NCBI GenBank assembly: GCA_013399115.1
Contig: VXAA01003837.1
Coordinates: forward strand, 1,223,173-1,287,172
Direction of reading: 5' to 3'
DNA from: Anseranas semipalmata
Lineage: Eukaryota; Chordata; Aves; Anseriformes; Anseranatidae
Length of the DNA: 64,000 bases
Below, piece after piece: positions 27,409 to 39,440 of the stretch. The position numbers were made by a program, and so were the translations under genes. The notes beneath the pieces are model-generated. The model had not been told where the DNA came from. It made no database searches and saw nothing but the letters and a program-made list of their open reading frames with translations. How positions within the stretch are numbered: the stretch's first letter is position 1; each line of letters starts with the position of its first letter.

Positions 27409-28903
27409 AAAAAATCTTTGGGAATGGGAGGGTGGACAAACAAACCTCTCTCTCATTCTTTGCAGCCTCATGACTTGTAAGTGCTCTGATATGCTGATTG
27501 AATAAAGGAGATCAGATGGCCTCCTGACTTACTCAGGATAGAAATACAGAAATACAATTATAGGAAAGAACTGTTTGTAAAACACTTAAAGCTATAGGTA
27601 CAAGCCTGTTGATAATTTTTCTGACATTTCTGTTCTTTAAGGAAGCCATGCTCCTGTTCAAGCTATAGGAAAGAACACAGACATGAAAAATAAATTGCGA
27701 TGTTCAGGCTGGCACTGGTGTTTGCTCTGCAGATGGCACAAATGCTAACCTTCTTTTCTACATTGTCTATGCCAATGTAAAGTGGTAACGAACAGCAGGC
27801 CACCAAGGAATTAGTCCTGGCATATACTTGCGTGAGATCTGGCCACACCAACCATATCATTTACTCCAGCATATGCATTTTCTTGGTCACTATTTTTCAG
27901 GCTCCCGTAGTCAACTGCAGTAATAATTTTGGCCAGTATAAACTTTTGACCTGATCTCTGTGCAGATCTGAAAGGAATTTCCCCTTCCATACACATGATC
28001 TTCCATTAAGCAGAGCCAGTTCCACAATTCCTGGAAGAATTAAGAGGTACAGATCTCCTGTAACTCTGGATCCTTGCAGGATGTTGTGGTCTCCGTTTAG
28101 GGTACAAGAAGAGAATTCTTTCACACCTAGGTTGGTCATTTAGGGATGGCCTTATGCACTCAGTAAATAAAGGCAGATTCCTGAATTATTCAAACTGGAA
28201 ATCTCAGATGGTGTTCACCCTTCTGCACCAGGTGACCAAGTGTTACGCAAATTTTGGAGTGGAAAAATATGGAGTCAGCTTTGCAAAAAAAAATACACTA
28301 CAGACAGGTTGCTGTATTCTGAAGAAAATAAAGGATAAGAGTCTAAGATCTTATCTCCAGTCCTTTCAGGTTTACCAGTCATGAAGAACTGCAACATGTC
28401 TCCCACTGTTACATATTCACATCATTAACAGTGATGATTACATAGTGCCAAGCATTTCTACCATTGTGTCATCCTAACTTGGCTCACAGCACTTGCTGGT
28501 GAAGGATTTTTCTTGGGGCATTGCTATCTTTAATAGAACAGTAGTCATGGACAACTCGTCTAGTATAAAAAGGAAACAACCTTTCAATTACCTACACAAT
28601 TAGATGTTGAATTTCTATTGAAAGCCAAGTGAATGTGGTTATTAAAGATCAAGCTTTACAAAGATATTTAGGCAATTAAAAGCAGCAAAAATAATGAAAT
28701 CTATCAGTAAAATCAAAAGAACGATGAAAATACTCAGCATCAGAGACATAAAAAACTTAAAACTGTGACTCTACAACACAGTATGGCTTCAACAAGGTTT
28801 AGAAGTTGAAACCCTTCCTCCTCCTAACTTCAAGCTGTAATTTTCAAAACTTCCATTTATTTGCTGCCTAAGCCTGATAGCTCTGAAAAAACTTAGTACA
28901 CCT

Positions 28904-29617
28904 ACATTAAAGTTCCTCCAGAAGCCTACGTGCTCCTTCAAAACCCAATTGCTCTGCTTGGAGGTAACAGAGCTGTTGCATTCTCGCCTGAGATGCTACG
29001 ACAAAATGTGGAAAACAAGGGTTATGTCCCAAATCTCTCTCATTTGTGGATTTAGAATTTTCTCCCTGTGCTACAGGAATGTAGCTCCCCTTAAGACGCA
29101 TGTTCTCCCAAACAGCCCCACCACAGGGTGTCCTGGCAAGCTGTAAGAGAACACAGAAGGGCCTTAAATTTCTTATGCTGAAGATGAGAGTCCTCCATAG
29201 TAGAAGGCAAAAAATCCTCCCCTTCCTGGAGTTAACTTTCCTCCAGGACCAGCATGACCTTTGGGCTGCCCACGTGCTCAGGTTGGGTGATCTCTCAGAA
29301 CAGGTAATTCTGCCACAGAGACAAGCAGCCTTTGAGGTCTGCTGCATTAGGGCATATACATCCTTTGACATGCTACCTCTACATGCCCATATCGGGTGAA
29401 AACAGGAATGAGATGCCTTCGGGAATACAGCCAAAGGCCTTTTGTACTTTTGTACCTCTCTGGGGGAGGTATTCCTCCTAGAGTCCATCTGGGAGTTCTG
29501 GATTAAAGCAACTCCTTGTAGCTTCCTCAGAGCACACTTTGGGTCTCCTCGAAATTGGTGCATACATTTTGGGAGAATACCTTTGGGTATAAAACTTGCT
29601 ATTTCCTGTCTCCTGCA
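28904..29617 (-). other. Unassigned long open frame, possibly within an uncharacterised repeat or non-coding transcript
   Basis: A minus-strand frame is open for about 238 codons between a TGA near 29616 and the stop at 28904-28909; the first ATG is at 29563, giving 218 residues. I recognise no domain. The product is Cys-, Arg-, Ser- and Trp-rich, without a signal peptide, membrane segment or ordered motif, which argues against a normal protein. On the same strand, TTTTATAC lies about 30 bases before the ATG (29588-29600 area), and AATAAA (28856-28861 on the plus strand as TTTATT) lies about 45 bases after the stop. Both could be chance. Base composition is noticeably less AT-rich than the flanks, as expected of an inserted element or exon. 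It may be an LTR-like or other repeat piece, a lncRNA exon, or a statistical accident. Confidence 0.3.
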
Positions 29618-31441
29618 GGAATGTCACTTGGCAATGGCATGAAATGCCATGCATGTATCAAATTGGGTGCAGGCATGGTGTTTTCATTTTCTAAGCAATG
29701 TCCAGTTGGACACCACTAAAAGCACTGTAGCAGTCTCAAGCGTTGCTAATCTCTTCAGCCACAGACACATAAAGATACATGAGAGAACAGCCGTGCAAAT
29801 TACATGCATCTTTATGCAAAAGCAAGCAAAACCAAAGTTAGCTGTTTTCCCCTGTAGTATAGATATTACTGCGCAGATTATACATTTTATTAATTCTAGA
29901 CCAGTGAACTTTCCTCCTAGCTTATAACAAAGTGTCACATTATTAGTCAGGTTTTCCAGCATCTTTTGATAAAAATGGTGTTTTTATTGCTCCATAAAAA
30001 ATACAAGGCGAGTTAAATGTTCAGTATTTTCTTATAAAATATTTAGGTTTATAAACTGTTGCAAACAGGCTAGTGTTTATATAATATTCACAGACATCTG
30101 TAATGCCTCTCATGAAAGCTAATGTATAAGCTCTTAGCTACTGCAAAAGGGTTTCAAAGATGCTCTGCCCATCTTAAAGTGCAATTCTACATAGTACAAA
30201 AAGCAACTCTGGTAACAGATTGTTTTGAGCTTAATGTTTATTCCTCTCACTGCTGTCTACGTTGAAATTTGCGTAGTTTATGACTGAAGGCCCCGGTGCA
30301 TTTAAAATTTAAATACCTGACTAGGACACCCATACTCGACAAAACATAAACACATGCCTAATTTCAGGTACATGCTTACATCCTTTAAGTCCCAGGGCTC
30401 AAATCATATGCCCACATTATTTCTTTTAACAGACAGACAAGCAGTCAAGAATACAGGCATTTTTGAGGCAGAAGACTGCAGTTTACAAAGGTAAGAAGCT
30501 CTAATGACTTGTTTTCCAGGTATTGCCCAAGCATCTACCACTACTAAGAAACAACTGCTGTTTCAGTTTCTGACTTACTTTGCTTGTTTCTGTAACAGTG
30601 AAGCTGTCATGTAGATATTTTACTTTTTTTTTCCTTTCTTACTGTTTTCCATGATATAGAATGAACTAAAATAAAAGCCGCTCAGGCAACAACTACACAG
30701 TTGGTCCCACATCCAGTAAAATCCAAAGCAGAGGTATGATTCCACCTCTCCTATCACTGATAGAGTGCAAGATGTCATACTTGCACCTTGTGTCATTTTG
30801 GTGTCAAACAACAGGAAGAATCAGGAATTTTTATCATTTTGAGTGAGTTGTTTGAAACAGAACAGTGTCAGAGAGACTCTTCTTGGATTTCTCCTTCAGC
30901 TAATTTAGAGGCATAGCTGATGCAAGAAGATTGTAAGTCTCAACCACACAAACTCAATGCCAATAGCTGAACAGCACAATTTAAAGAGAGTTATGGCATT
31001 CCCCTCAAACCTATTTCCACCACGCATCAAGTGTAAACATCTATCAAGTGTGGTTCTGAATCAAAAGGCTTACAATGAGGATCTCGGATTACCTTCATCT
31101 GGCTCCATTCAATGTCTTCAGAACAGCCCTGCCAATCAATCGCTTTATGACTTCTGCAGATGGAACATTTGCAGCATTTCATATTTTAAGGGACTAAGTG
31201 GTTGGTGAAGCGTACCAAACCATCAGCCCCACAGAATGACAAGCTTTCTGCTTCCTTACACAAGTCTAACAGACTGGAAAACAGCAATGCGAGATGCCAC
31301 AGCAGTGTATCCCTACTATTAAGGGGTAATTTCTATATCTACCTCTATCTTTCCATATCTATCTTTTTTAAGTTCCAACTTGCAATAGACAGTGGTCATA
31401 TCTGTGATCTCAGATCAGGGGCAGACACTTATCACACTGCA

Positions 31442-31468
31442 GATATATACATATATATATATATATAT
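31442..31468. repeat. (AT)n microsatellite
   Basis: A nearly uninterrupted AT dinucleotide run with one TAC interruption near 31450. Open frames across it give poly-Ile/Tyr and are spurious. Confidence 0.9.
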
Positions 31469-32690
31469 GGATTGGACCAGGTGAAGGCAGCCATATGCTG
31501 AATGGCAATTCCAGATCTGAGCAAGCTGCTGCCTGGGGACCCTCAAGTAGGAATGGAGCAAATGAGCTGCAGCAGGTAGAAGAACCTGAAATGGGGACAA
31601 ACAAGTGCAACTCATTAAATAAATGGCTCTGAAATCCTAATCATGAGATCTCAGAGAAGTTCCAGGCTTAGCCACAAGGACACGACTTGCAGTATACATG
31701 TCAAGTTACTATACCTCAGATGGGTGTACCAGCTTTTCTGATGGTTATATTGGCATTTTATAACAATAACCTGTACACTAATGTGCATACTAACCATCTC
31801 CCCTATTTCTTTCCTCATCCTCACCCTGGGAGTTCTAGATCTTTGACCATTCAAATGTAATCACAGATTAATATGGCGGGAATCAGTAAAGTGCTACAAG
31901 GATGTTTTAAAACTCAACTCTCCCAGCCAAAAGACTGAGTAAGCCGATACCCGACGTGGCACCAGACTATTCTTCTGGGCAGCCATAACCCTAAATAAAA
32001 ACACGTGAAAGCAAAGGGGCATGGGCAGATGTTGGATTCTTTGGGATTTTTTCCCCCCTTAAACACACAGATGGTTCCAATCTCAGAGCTTTCTCTATTT
32101 ATTTATGGTGACTGATACATAGTTTGTACTTGATTTTAAGGCAAGTTACGAGGAGGAGTAACTTAACTTGCTGTTTCCCATGAAACATATGGCAGAACTG
32201 GTATTCGTCACTGTGGAGCACACGTAACATGGCATTTGCCTTATGCTAGGGGAAAACCTGAACTCAACACAAAATGAAGTCAGGACTGACTTGAAAAGAA
32301 AAGGAACTAGATGATCTTGTATCACACTTTCTTACTTACACAGTTCACAAATGCAATTCTAGACTCACAGTGGTAGCCTTTCTTTCAAGGGTGTGAGGAA
32401 GTATTTGGCACCTTCTGTTGTCTACATCACGATCTTATAGATAATCTGGGAATTTTCTGGTTTAACTATGTCACTTACGATAGCCAAAAGTGTAGGGACT
32501 GAACTGATCTCAGTGTTCTAACCCAAAGCTTTTCTTCTGCAAAGAACAGACTCTTGCTTTGCTCCCCTGTGCAATTTCTGGGACCTGTGGTCATGGAAGG
32601 GAAGTTCCACAGTACTAAAAGCTTTACAGGAATCCCAAAAGAAGAGCTATGATCCTAAGGAAAGCCTTTCAAGAGGCCTGATTTTTTTTG

Positions 32691-32712
32691 CGTTGTTGTT
32701 TTTTTTTTTTTT
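32691..32712. repeat. T-rich low-complexity tract
   Basis: TTTTTTTTGCGTTGTTG runs into about 14 T residues. Confidence 0.8.
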
Positions 32713-33566
32713 ACCTAGTTTCAACTGCGTGTTAAGAGGATGAGAACTATTTTTCCCCATCACTGAACAGATCTGTCACCTTATAGGTCTGTGTCCTCAT
32801 GAAAACTCATCCTCTATAGCAAATGCAGAAACATGCCCCTGAATCTCTAACTAGATTTGCAGAATGAAAGACAAAACAAGCCCAGAAGATCAAGTTTCTA
32901 CTAAACTCCCCAAAGGGGCACTTCCTTCAAATATCCAGCTGTTCTTGAGCTCCTTCTCCACCCACATCTAATTGGCCTTCTTCATAGATTTGCAAGCCAG
33001 GACTGATGAAAACGACCACTCCCTTCTGACATTTTTGTATTTTAACATACAGGAAATTCATCTCTGGTATATAGACCCAGTGGGCAGAAAGATGCCTGCT
33101 GGTTTCGTAGATAAATAGCATCTGGTAACATAGAGCAACACAGGGCCACAGATATACCTGCACAGACGAACAGCTATTCTCAAAGGTCCTCTGCACAATA
33201 CCAACAGCGCTGAATATGACCTACAAAAAAATCTTTGCATAGTAACTTAAATCCTCAAACCATGCATTTATAGAAGAAAGGAAAAAAAATAAACAAAAAA
33301 AACCTGAAGAACTTATATTTTCAGGACAAGGGCGTTCTGATAAATTCATTTATCCTTTAAAATAAATTGAAATAATTATATGCTGAGGAATACCTTGAAA
33401 AGATTCTCTTCCCTGCTCCCTGTAATTTAATTTAATGAGGGACACTAGTTAACAGTGCCAGTAATAGACTGTTGTGGTAACTCATCATGGCCACTACAAC
33501 CCAGCTCTAATCAGACAGAGAGTATCAAAGATTGGCCGGTGCAATCATCATAAGATTGAGATTATT

Positions 33567-33600
33567 AAAAAGAAAAAGAAAAAAAAGGGGGGGGGGAAGA
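33567..33600. repeat. Polypurine tract ending in G10
   Basis: AAAAGAAAAAGAAAAAAA-type sequence runs into ten G residues (33587-33596) and then AAGAGA. A purine strand bias of this length can form triplex structures; no function is shown. Confidence 0.8.
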
Positions 33601-34591
33601 GATTTTAAAGGACCTTTGTTTATTTGATTAACTCCTTGCCATTTATTTTAATTTTTCCTCTTTTACATGTAGTCATTTTTCACTCGTCTCTCCTGGTTTC
33701 TCTGCTTACTTTGCTTAGGAATGCACGTCTCGCAAGCACATGGAAACTATTCCTATGGTACCAATCATGCACACTCTAGAAAGGCAGGCTTACCCTAAAA
33801 AGCCCTCAGAGTCAGAGCAAGATGCAAGACAAGTGGATCCAACAAATGAATAGGAGGCATCACAGCGAGACAATTATGATGAATATAAATATGCTGGAGA
33901 GGAGAAACATCATTTCACTGAAACATGCAATTTAACTGAAGCCAAAATCATTCTTGGAGAAAAAACAGTCTTCAGAGAGCTTTTTTGAGGTTGGGTCAGT
34001 TGTGACCAAAGACAGCAACATCCCAGATATTTTGACTGACCCTCCCTGCATTTTGCAAAGGCAAGTTTTGAATGTGAGAATTGCCATTATCTGACCATCT
34101 CAAAGTGCAAAGGTAATAAGAGCCCTCTTTGGGAAAGAGAACACTTATAAAGCCAACTAGCCCATATCCTCTTGCTTTTTCTAGAAGCCACAGTACAATG
34201 CTATGCAGAAATACCAAGCTAATGCTGAATGACTTGCCTTGAGTACCAAGAGCAGTACTGACATGATAACCTGGCAACTGCCCCAATTAACCACAGAACT
34301 GCAGATACTGCGCTGGGACCAGCCGGCTCAGGTAACTCTACGCAATACTGCACAGTCTCCTGCAGACAGTGCGTATCTGTCCACTTTACCCTGAACAACG
34401 ATACGAAAGATCATCTGAACCTGCACATTTCTGACACAGCGGAATCATCAGACAAGTAAGAATCCAGCCCTCACTGTTTTGAGCTGGTCACCCAAACACT
34501 GACGGTAAATCTCGTCAGCTGTGATCTACAGGATGAAAAACATCCAGCAAACTACAGCAGTTTTGTTTTGAGGTTTTTATTGTGGGTTGTT

Positions 34592-34642
34592 GCTTTTTTT
34601 TTCTTTTTTCTTTTTCTTTTCTTTCTTTTTTTTTTTTCTTCC
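34592..34642. repeat. Long polypyrimidine tract
   Basis: About 50 bases of T with scattered C, ending at TTCTTCCTAGGG. The end resembles a strong splice acceptor (polypyrimidine plus TAG), but no protein-like exon follows. It is most simply a low-complexity tract. Confidence 0.8.
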
Positions 34643-35670
34643 TAGGGAATTACTAATTGTTCCAAACTGCTGTTAATTGGCTTACAGTTCCACTTACATT
34701 GTCAAACTGCTGGTCAGCTGGCAAGCGCACCGTGCTTTCCCAATAGATTTATTTCACAGCTGGAATCTGCAGTCTGGAAGGTCCTTCCCACTTCCAGATC
34801 TGCACTCCTTCCAGGCAGAAGGGAGGGGAGGAAGAGACAGATGCCTTTCCACAGAGATGTAACAACCCTAGCAGGTTCTCAGCATGTCAATAACAATCTA
34901 ATCAGGCTGCATTATATTGAAGGGAAAATGAGATTTCTGACTTTGCCAGAACACTTCACACATCCGCTTGCTCTAACAGACGCATACAACACACTTCAGT
35001 TTCCAGATGCAGATAAGGATAACCACACGGGGGGGAAAACAATCCAAGAACTAGTCTAGCCAATTCCTAGCTGGACCTCAGCCTCTTTCCATCTCCTCTC
35101 CTTGCTCTGGAATAACGATCGCTGCCTGTAAATTTAATGAAATTTCGTAGACAACTCGTTTGTGTTTACGGCGCAGACGGTGCCCTGCTGCTCTGAGGAT
35201 ACGCAGGAAAGATGACCCAACGAGCAGTCCCACGTCGCCTCTCCCCAGTCTTGGTCTAATCACAGGGAAACCTGCAAATCTAGCAGTGCTCAGGGATCGA
35301 GAACTGGTCCTGGGAGAGATCTGATGGCACCTTGTGAGAAAGGGCAGCTGGAAGGACCTCTCCTCCCCACATGGCCAACCAGCTCTGCAGAAATGTCACG
35401 CAGCTCACCCAAAAGCACCAGGCTTTTCTTCTGCTCAGTGTAATTCCTGCCAGAGCCCCCTCTTTAGGCAGGGCTGGTTAACGCAGACCTCACACCCAGA
35501 CTGTAAAACTGGGGAGCATCATCCCAAGGTGACAATAGTTAACTCAAATTAACCACTGACTTGTGAACTGATGAGCAATGAGCCACCCCTCACAGCAGAG
35601 CTGCAGTCTGGCTCCTTCTTCTGCATGCTCGAAGGCAAGGATTCAAGCCCAGTAGCAATCTGTCCTTAGC

Positions 35671-35700
35671 AAAAAGAAAAAAAAAAAGAAAAAGATAAAA
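35671..35700. repeat. A-rich low-complexity tract
   Basis: AAAAAGAAAA-type sequence over 30 bases, with a single interrupting G every 5-11 bases. Confidence 0.8.
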
Positions 35701-38700
35701 TAACACAATAGAATTCTGATTCCAGATTCATTGCCTGGAGGAAGGAGAAGGATATTTTATTTCTTTCCTGGCCGATTACATAAAGAAAAAAAAAATACTA
35801 GCTCCAGTGAATGAAAAAGAACCCTTGAGTCCAAACGCCTCAGAGTCAGGTCATCCAAATTCCCGGTTGCCTTGATCTCTTTTCCAGCCAATGAGCTTCT
35901 CTTTAGCTCTGACTGATGGTGTCGTATATTTAAAAATGTGTTTATTCTGACAATTTGCTATGCTTTTATGTAAGAGGACAGGCAAGCAACCCATCCCCAA
36001 AACCTCAAGGAAACAGCACAAGTCCTGGCTGCTAGACTAGTTGGCTCCCTGTGGACTGTTGATTCTTGGACAAGCTGTTATTCCATCCTTAAAATATGTA
36101 CTTACCCTGAAAAAGAAAATGCGCACAGAAACATACAACTAGGTATTAAGAGCTTTGGTAGATCTGTGACTGATCTTGTGACTAAGGTGTCAGCTGCTTC
36201 TGCAGAAACAGACATGGTAGTGGAAAATAAATAAAACAAAGAAGAGCGAGCACTGAACTGCCCACAGCTGGACTGAGCTGAACTTCCACTGCTAAGCCGC
36301 TAACGCTAGGTTTTCCTCATTGCTCCAGTGTCAGTGAGGTTATGGAAACCAGAGAGGCAAACGAATGGGAGTTTCTAAACACATCAAGGGCTAAAGGAAG
36401 CAAAAAAAGGGTGTGGGGGAGAATATTTGGAGTATATCCGTTCTGTGGATAGCGGTGTGTTTCTCAGGGTACCCAAGAGAAGGGGAGATATGCCTACACA
36501 AGAGAGGTCAGCTGGTATCAGATCACATCACCCCTTTCCTCTTTCCCTTGGCTGCCTTTTCACATTCCCTCTTGAGCACATTTCCCTTTGGTTGTGGGAA
36601 AGGCATAATCCACCAGCACTCTCAAAAAACATGTCGCAGTGGCACAGCCTGAAATAGAAACCAGATTTCTGCCTCCAAGTCCCCTGCTCTACCCTCTACA
36701 AACCAGACCTAGCCTTAATCTGAGCAGAAGGGACAGTACTTGGGAGCCAGGCACAACCCCACCGTATACCAACAGAGCATGTGCACTACCCCAAACACCA
36801 CCAGTGGGGCTCCTTGGTCCCCCTCACCCCCTTCCCCTAAGGAGTTCACTCCTGGTTTTAACACGAGTGCCACTGTGGCCGCTGTGGAAATGCACTCCCA
36901 GCTCTGCACATGCATCTACGTGCTCAGGGGTCAGCAGCCCTGAAAATGATGCCCAGACAGCAACATGATAAATGGAGCACTGAGACTAGATTAAAATAGA
37001 CTTTCAAATGCAGTTCAATTTAAATAAATCCCCCTATTTTTGTTGCCATTGACTAGCTTAAACTACATCTAGTCTCTACCATTTGTCTTCTTTTTTTTAC
37101 AATCTATTTGTGGTTAGCAGAGAGAGCCTTTAAGAGAGTAACAACAGAGGCACCGGAGCTCACCATCTCCTAGGCTACATCCCCACACCGCATGCTGTCC
37201 CATTCTTGGGGACATTCACCTACTGCCCCACGCTGTACACCCTCATCTCACACCCCATTTGCCTACTCATCCCCAAGTCCTGGGACACAGCCCTGCACAG
37301 CTGGGGAGCTCATCCCACAGCTGTGCCCTCCATATCTGTATCAGAACATTTTTAGCTGTAAGGCACAGCAATTTAACATCAAATTCTCCACTGCCATAAT
37401 CACACCAATGTGAAGCACCGCTGTCACTACCAGAGATGCCCAGAACCAGAAGAACGCATTTAAGAAACATGATATTGCCATACACGGTGCTGCCGTAGAT
37501 GGAACACACTTTTCCTTTCCTCCACACAACAAAATACATAACATCCATCTGTGTTGCCAATGAAGTTGCTTCTCAGGTATCTGCAGCCCCATGGGGCTGA
37601 CCTGCAGGGATTGCAGGTAACTCTTCATTTCTGATGTTCTCAGAAATGTAATCAGTGAACAGATATACTTATTGTAAAGTGCAAAAAGACTCTGATGTCA
37701 ACATATAAAACCTTTTCCTGCTGTCAAATAAAAGCACGATAAATTGGCCACACAAAGAAACTGCTGGCAAAGAGAAACCCCAGAAATCCAGCCCCTGCTT
37801 AACATCACTCAAGGGGACTGCCTGCTCCATCGTGAGTCTAAGAACCCAAGAAAACCATTTACTTACAAAGACTGGCAAACAACAGTCCACATTCAATGAT
37901 GTGAAGTATTTTCATTCTTAGTTGGTTTTTTTTTGCTTTTTTTTTACTGGGACCTCCATGACAGTCCAATGCCTAGCTGAATAGAGAAAGGTAAGTCCTC
38001 TGCCCCAGCCTGCCAGTACTGCTTGCTGTTGCTGTATGGATTCCCTGTAGGCCACTTCATATTAAAAAGCACATGGACGTAGTATTAGATGTCTAGCTTT
38101 GGTAACTCAGAAAAATAAGTGAATTCTCCATCCTCAGCATCCTGGGTGCATGCAAAATCCCAGCTCTGCAGTCAGCTCCTCGTGCTTGGAGGCAGCGCAA
38201 GGAGATGCATGGCCACTGTGGGACAGCAGTGTCAGAGAAGCTCTTCTGCACATGGTGGTCAATGACACACACCATCAGCTCCTCTCACTTCTAGTACGAG
38301 TACCTGTCTTCACACCACTTCACCTACCAAGCCACAGCTGCTGGTTAAAGTAATGTTTTGCCCACTTTCTTTCTTTCTTTCTGCTTGGTGTAAATCATTA
38401 TGGGCACGCTTTGCAGCCAAATGGCCCAATAAATCCCAGGGGTGGCACGCTGCCAGCAGCATGTCCTCTGTTAGAGCTGTACATGATCACAGGCTATGTA
38501 CCAGCTTCCCTGCCAAAATTTTCCGGCCTAATCTCCTACCTGAGGCAGTCCTACATTTCCCACCCGCACGATTTTCCCTGAACCTTTCCAGATGGGACAG
38601 ATGCAGACAGCACTGAAAGGGTCCAGCAGCCTGGTTCCTATCAGCAGGCAGGGAACGTAAACTCGAGGGCGCTGTATCAGGACTGCACAGACCCCATTGA

Positions 38701-39287
38701 TCTCCCCTTCAACCTGGTGGAAAGCTCAAGTTTTCAAAACCGACACTCTTTAACCCCTGTGAAGGAGAGATCTTGGGGATTTGAGCACCGATGATCTTAA
38801 CATTGCGTTAGCAGGTGAAGGAACTTGTTTGAACTGATCAACAAAGCGCGGCTCGGACGAGCAGGTCAGAATGTCAAAAATCAACGCCAAAGAAGATGGT
38901 TCTGTTCTTCAAGGAGCTCCACTGCTAAAAATGCCAGGGAGCAGAGGCTAGGAGGGAGGGAAAGGGTGTATTGTGACATGGAGGGAGGGAGAGAAAGCCT
39001 TAGCCAGCAAGACGAGCATCGCATCCTGAGTCACTCTGCTGGGGAGGTGAGGCTGCTTTGCCAAGGAAAGGATGACAAAGTCGGTCAGATGCCTGGAGTA
39101 GCTCCACAGCAAAAGGTGTTTTTTTTTTTTTGGCAACAAAGGGTTAGTACAAATCTAGCCACAACCAGAGCACAAAACCTCACTGCTATGAACCCCACCC
39201 GCTGCTCCCGTCATGTGTACGAGCAAGTGGGTAAGCACAGTCCATGCCCCACATCTGGATCAGCTGCAGCCCTGGGCTTGTGCAGAG

Positions 39288-39440
39288 CGGCACGCGATGA
39301 ACTGGTGCTGAGCCGCCGGCAGCGGCTCCCTCTGCACTTCCCCAGCCGCAGCCAGCTCCGCTCGACGGCAAGCGGCGAGGGCAGCCGCTGGCTGCCGAAA
39401 GCGAGCTGCGCCCCATTCACACGCCAGCCAAGCCTTGCGG
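39288..39440. promoter_or_regulatory. CpG-dense spot
   Basis: I count 18 CpG dinucleotides in about 150 bases, against CpG-poor flanks typical of bulk vertebrate DNA. This is the densest CpG stretch in the window and is short for a promoter CpG island. It could be an orphan CpG island, an enhancer or a non-coding RNA promoter. Overlapping open frames on both strands here are explained by the GC content. Confidence 0.4.

Noticed and set aside
34592..34660. Splice-acceptor-like polypyrimidine tract followed by TAG
   Set aside because: Downstream frames show no protein similarity or matching donor; low-complexity tract is the simpler reading.
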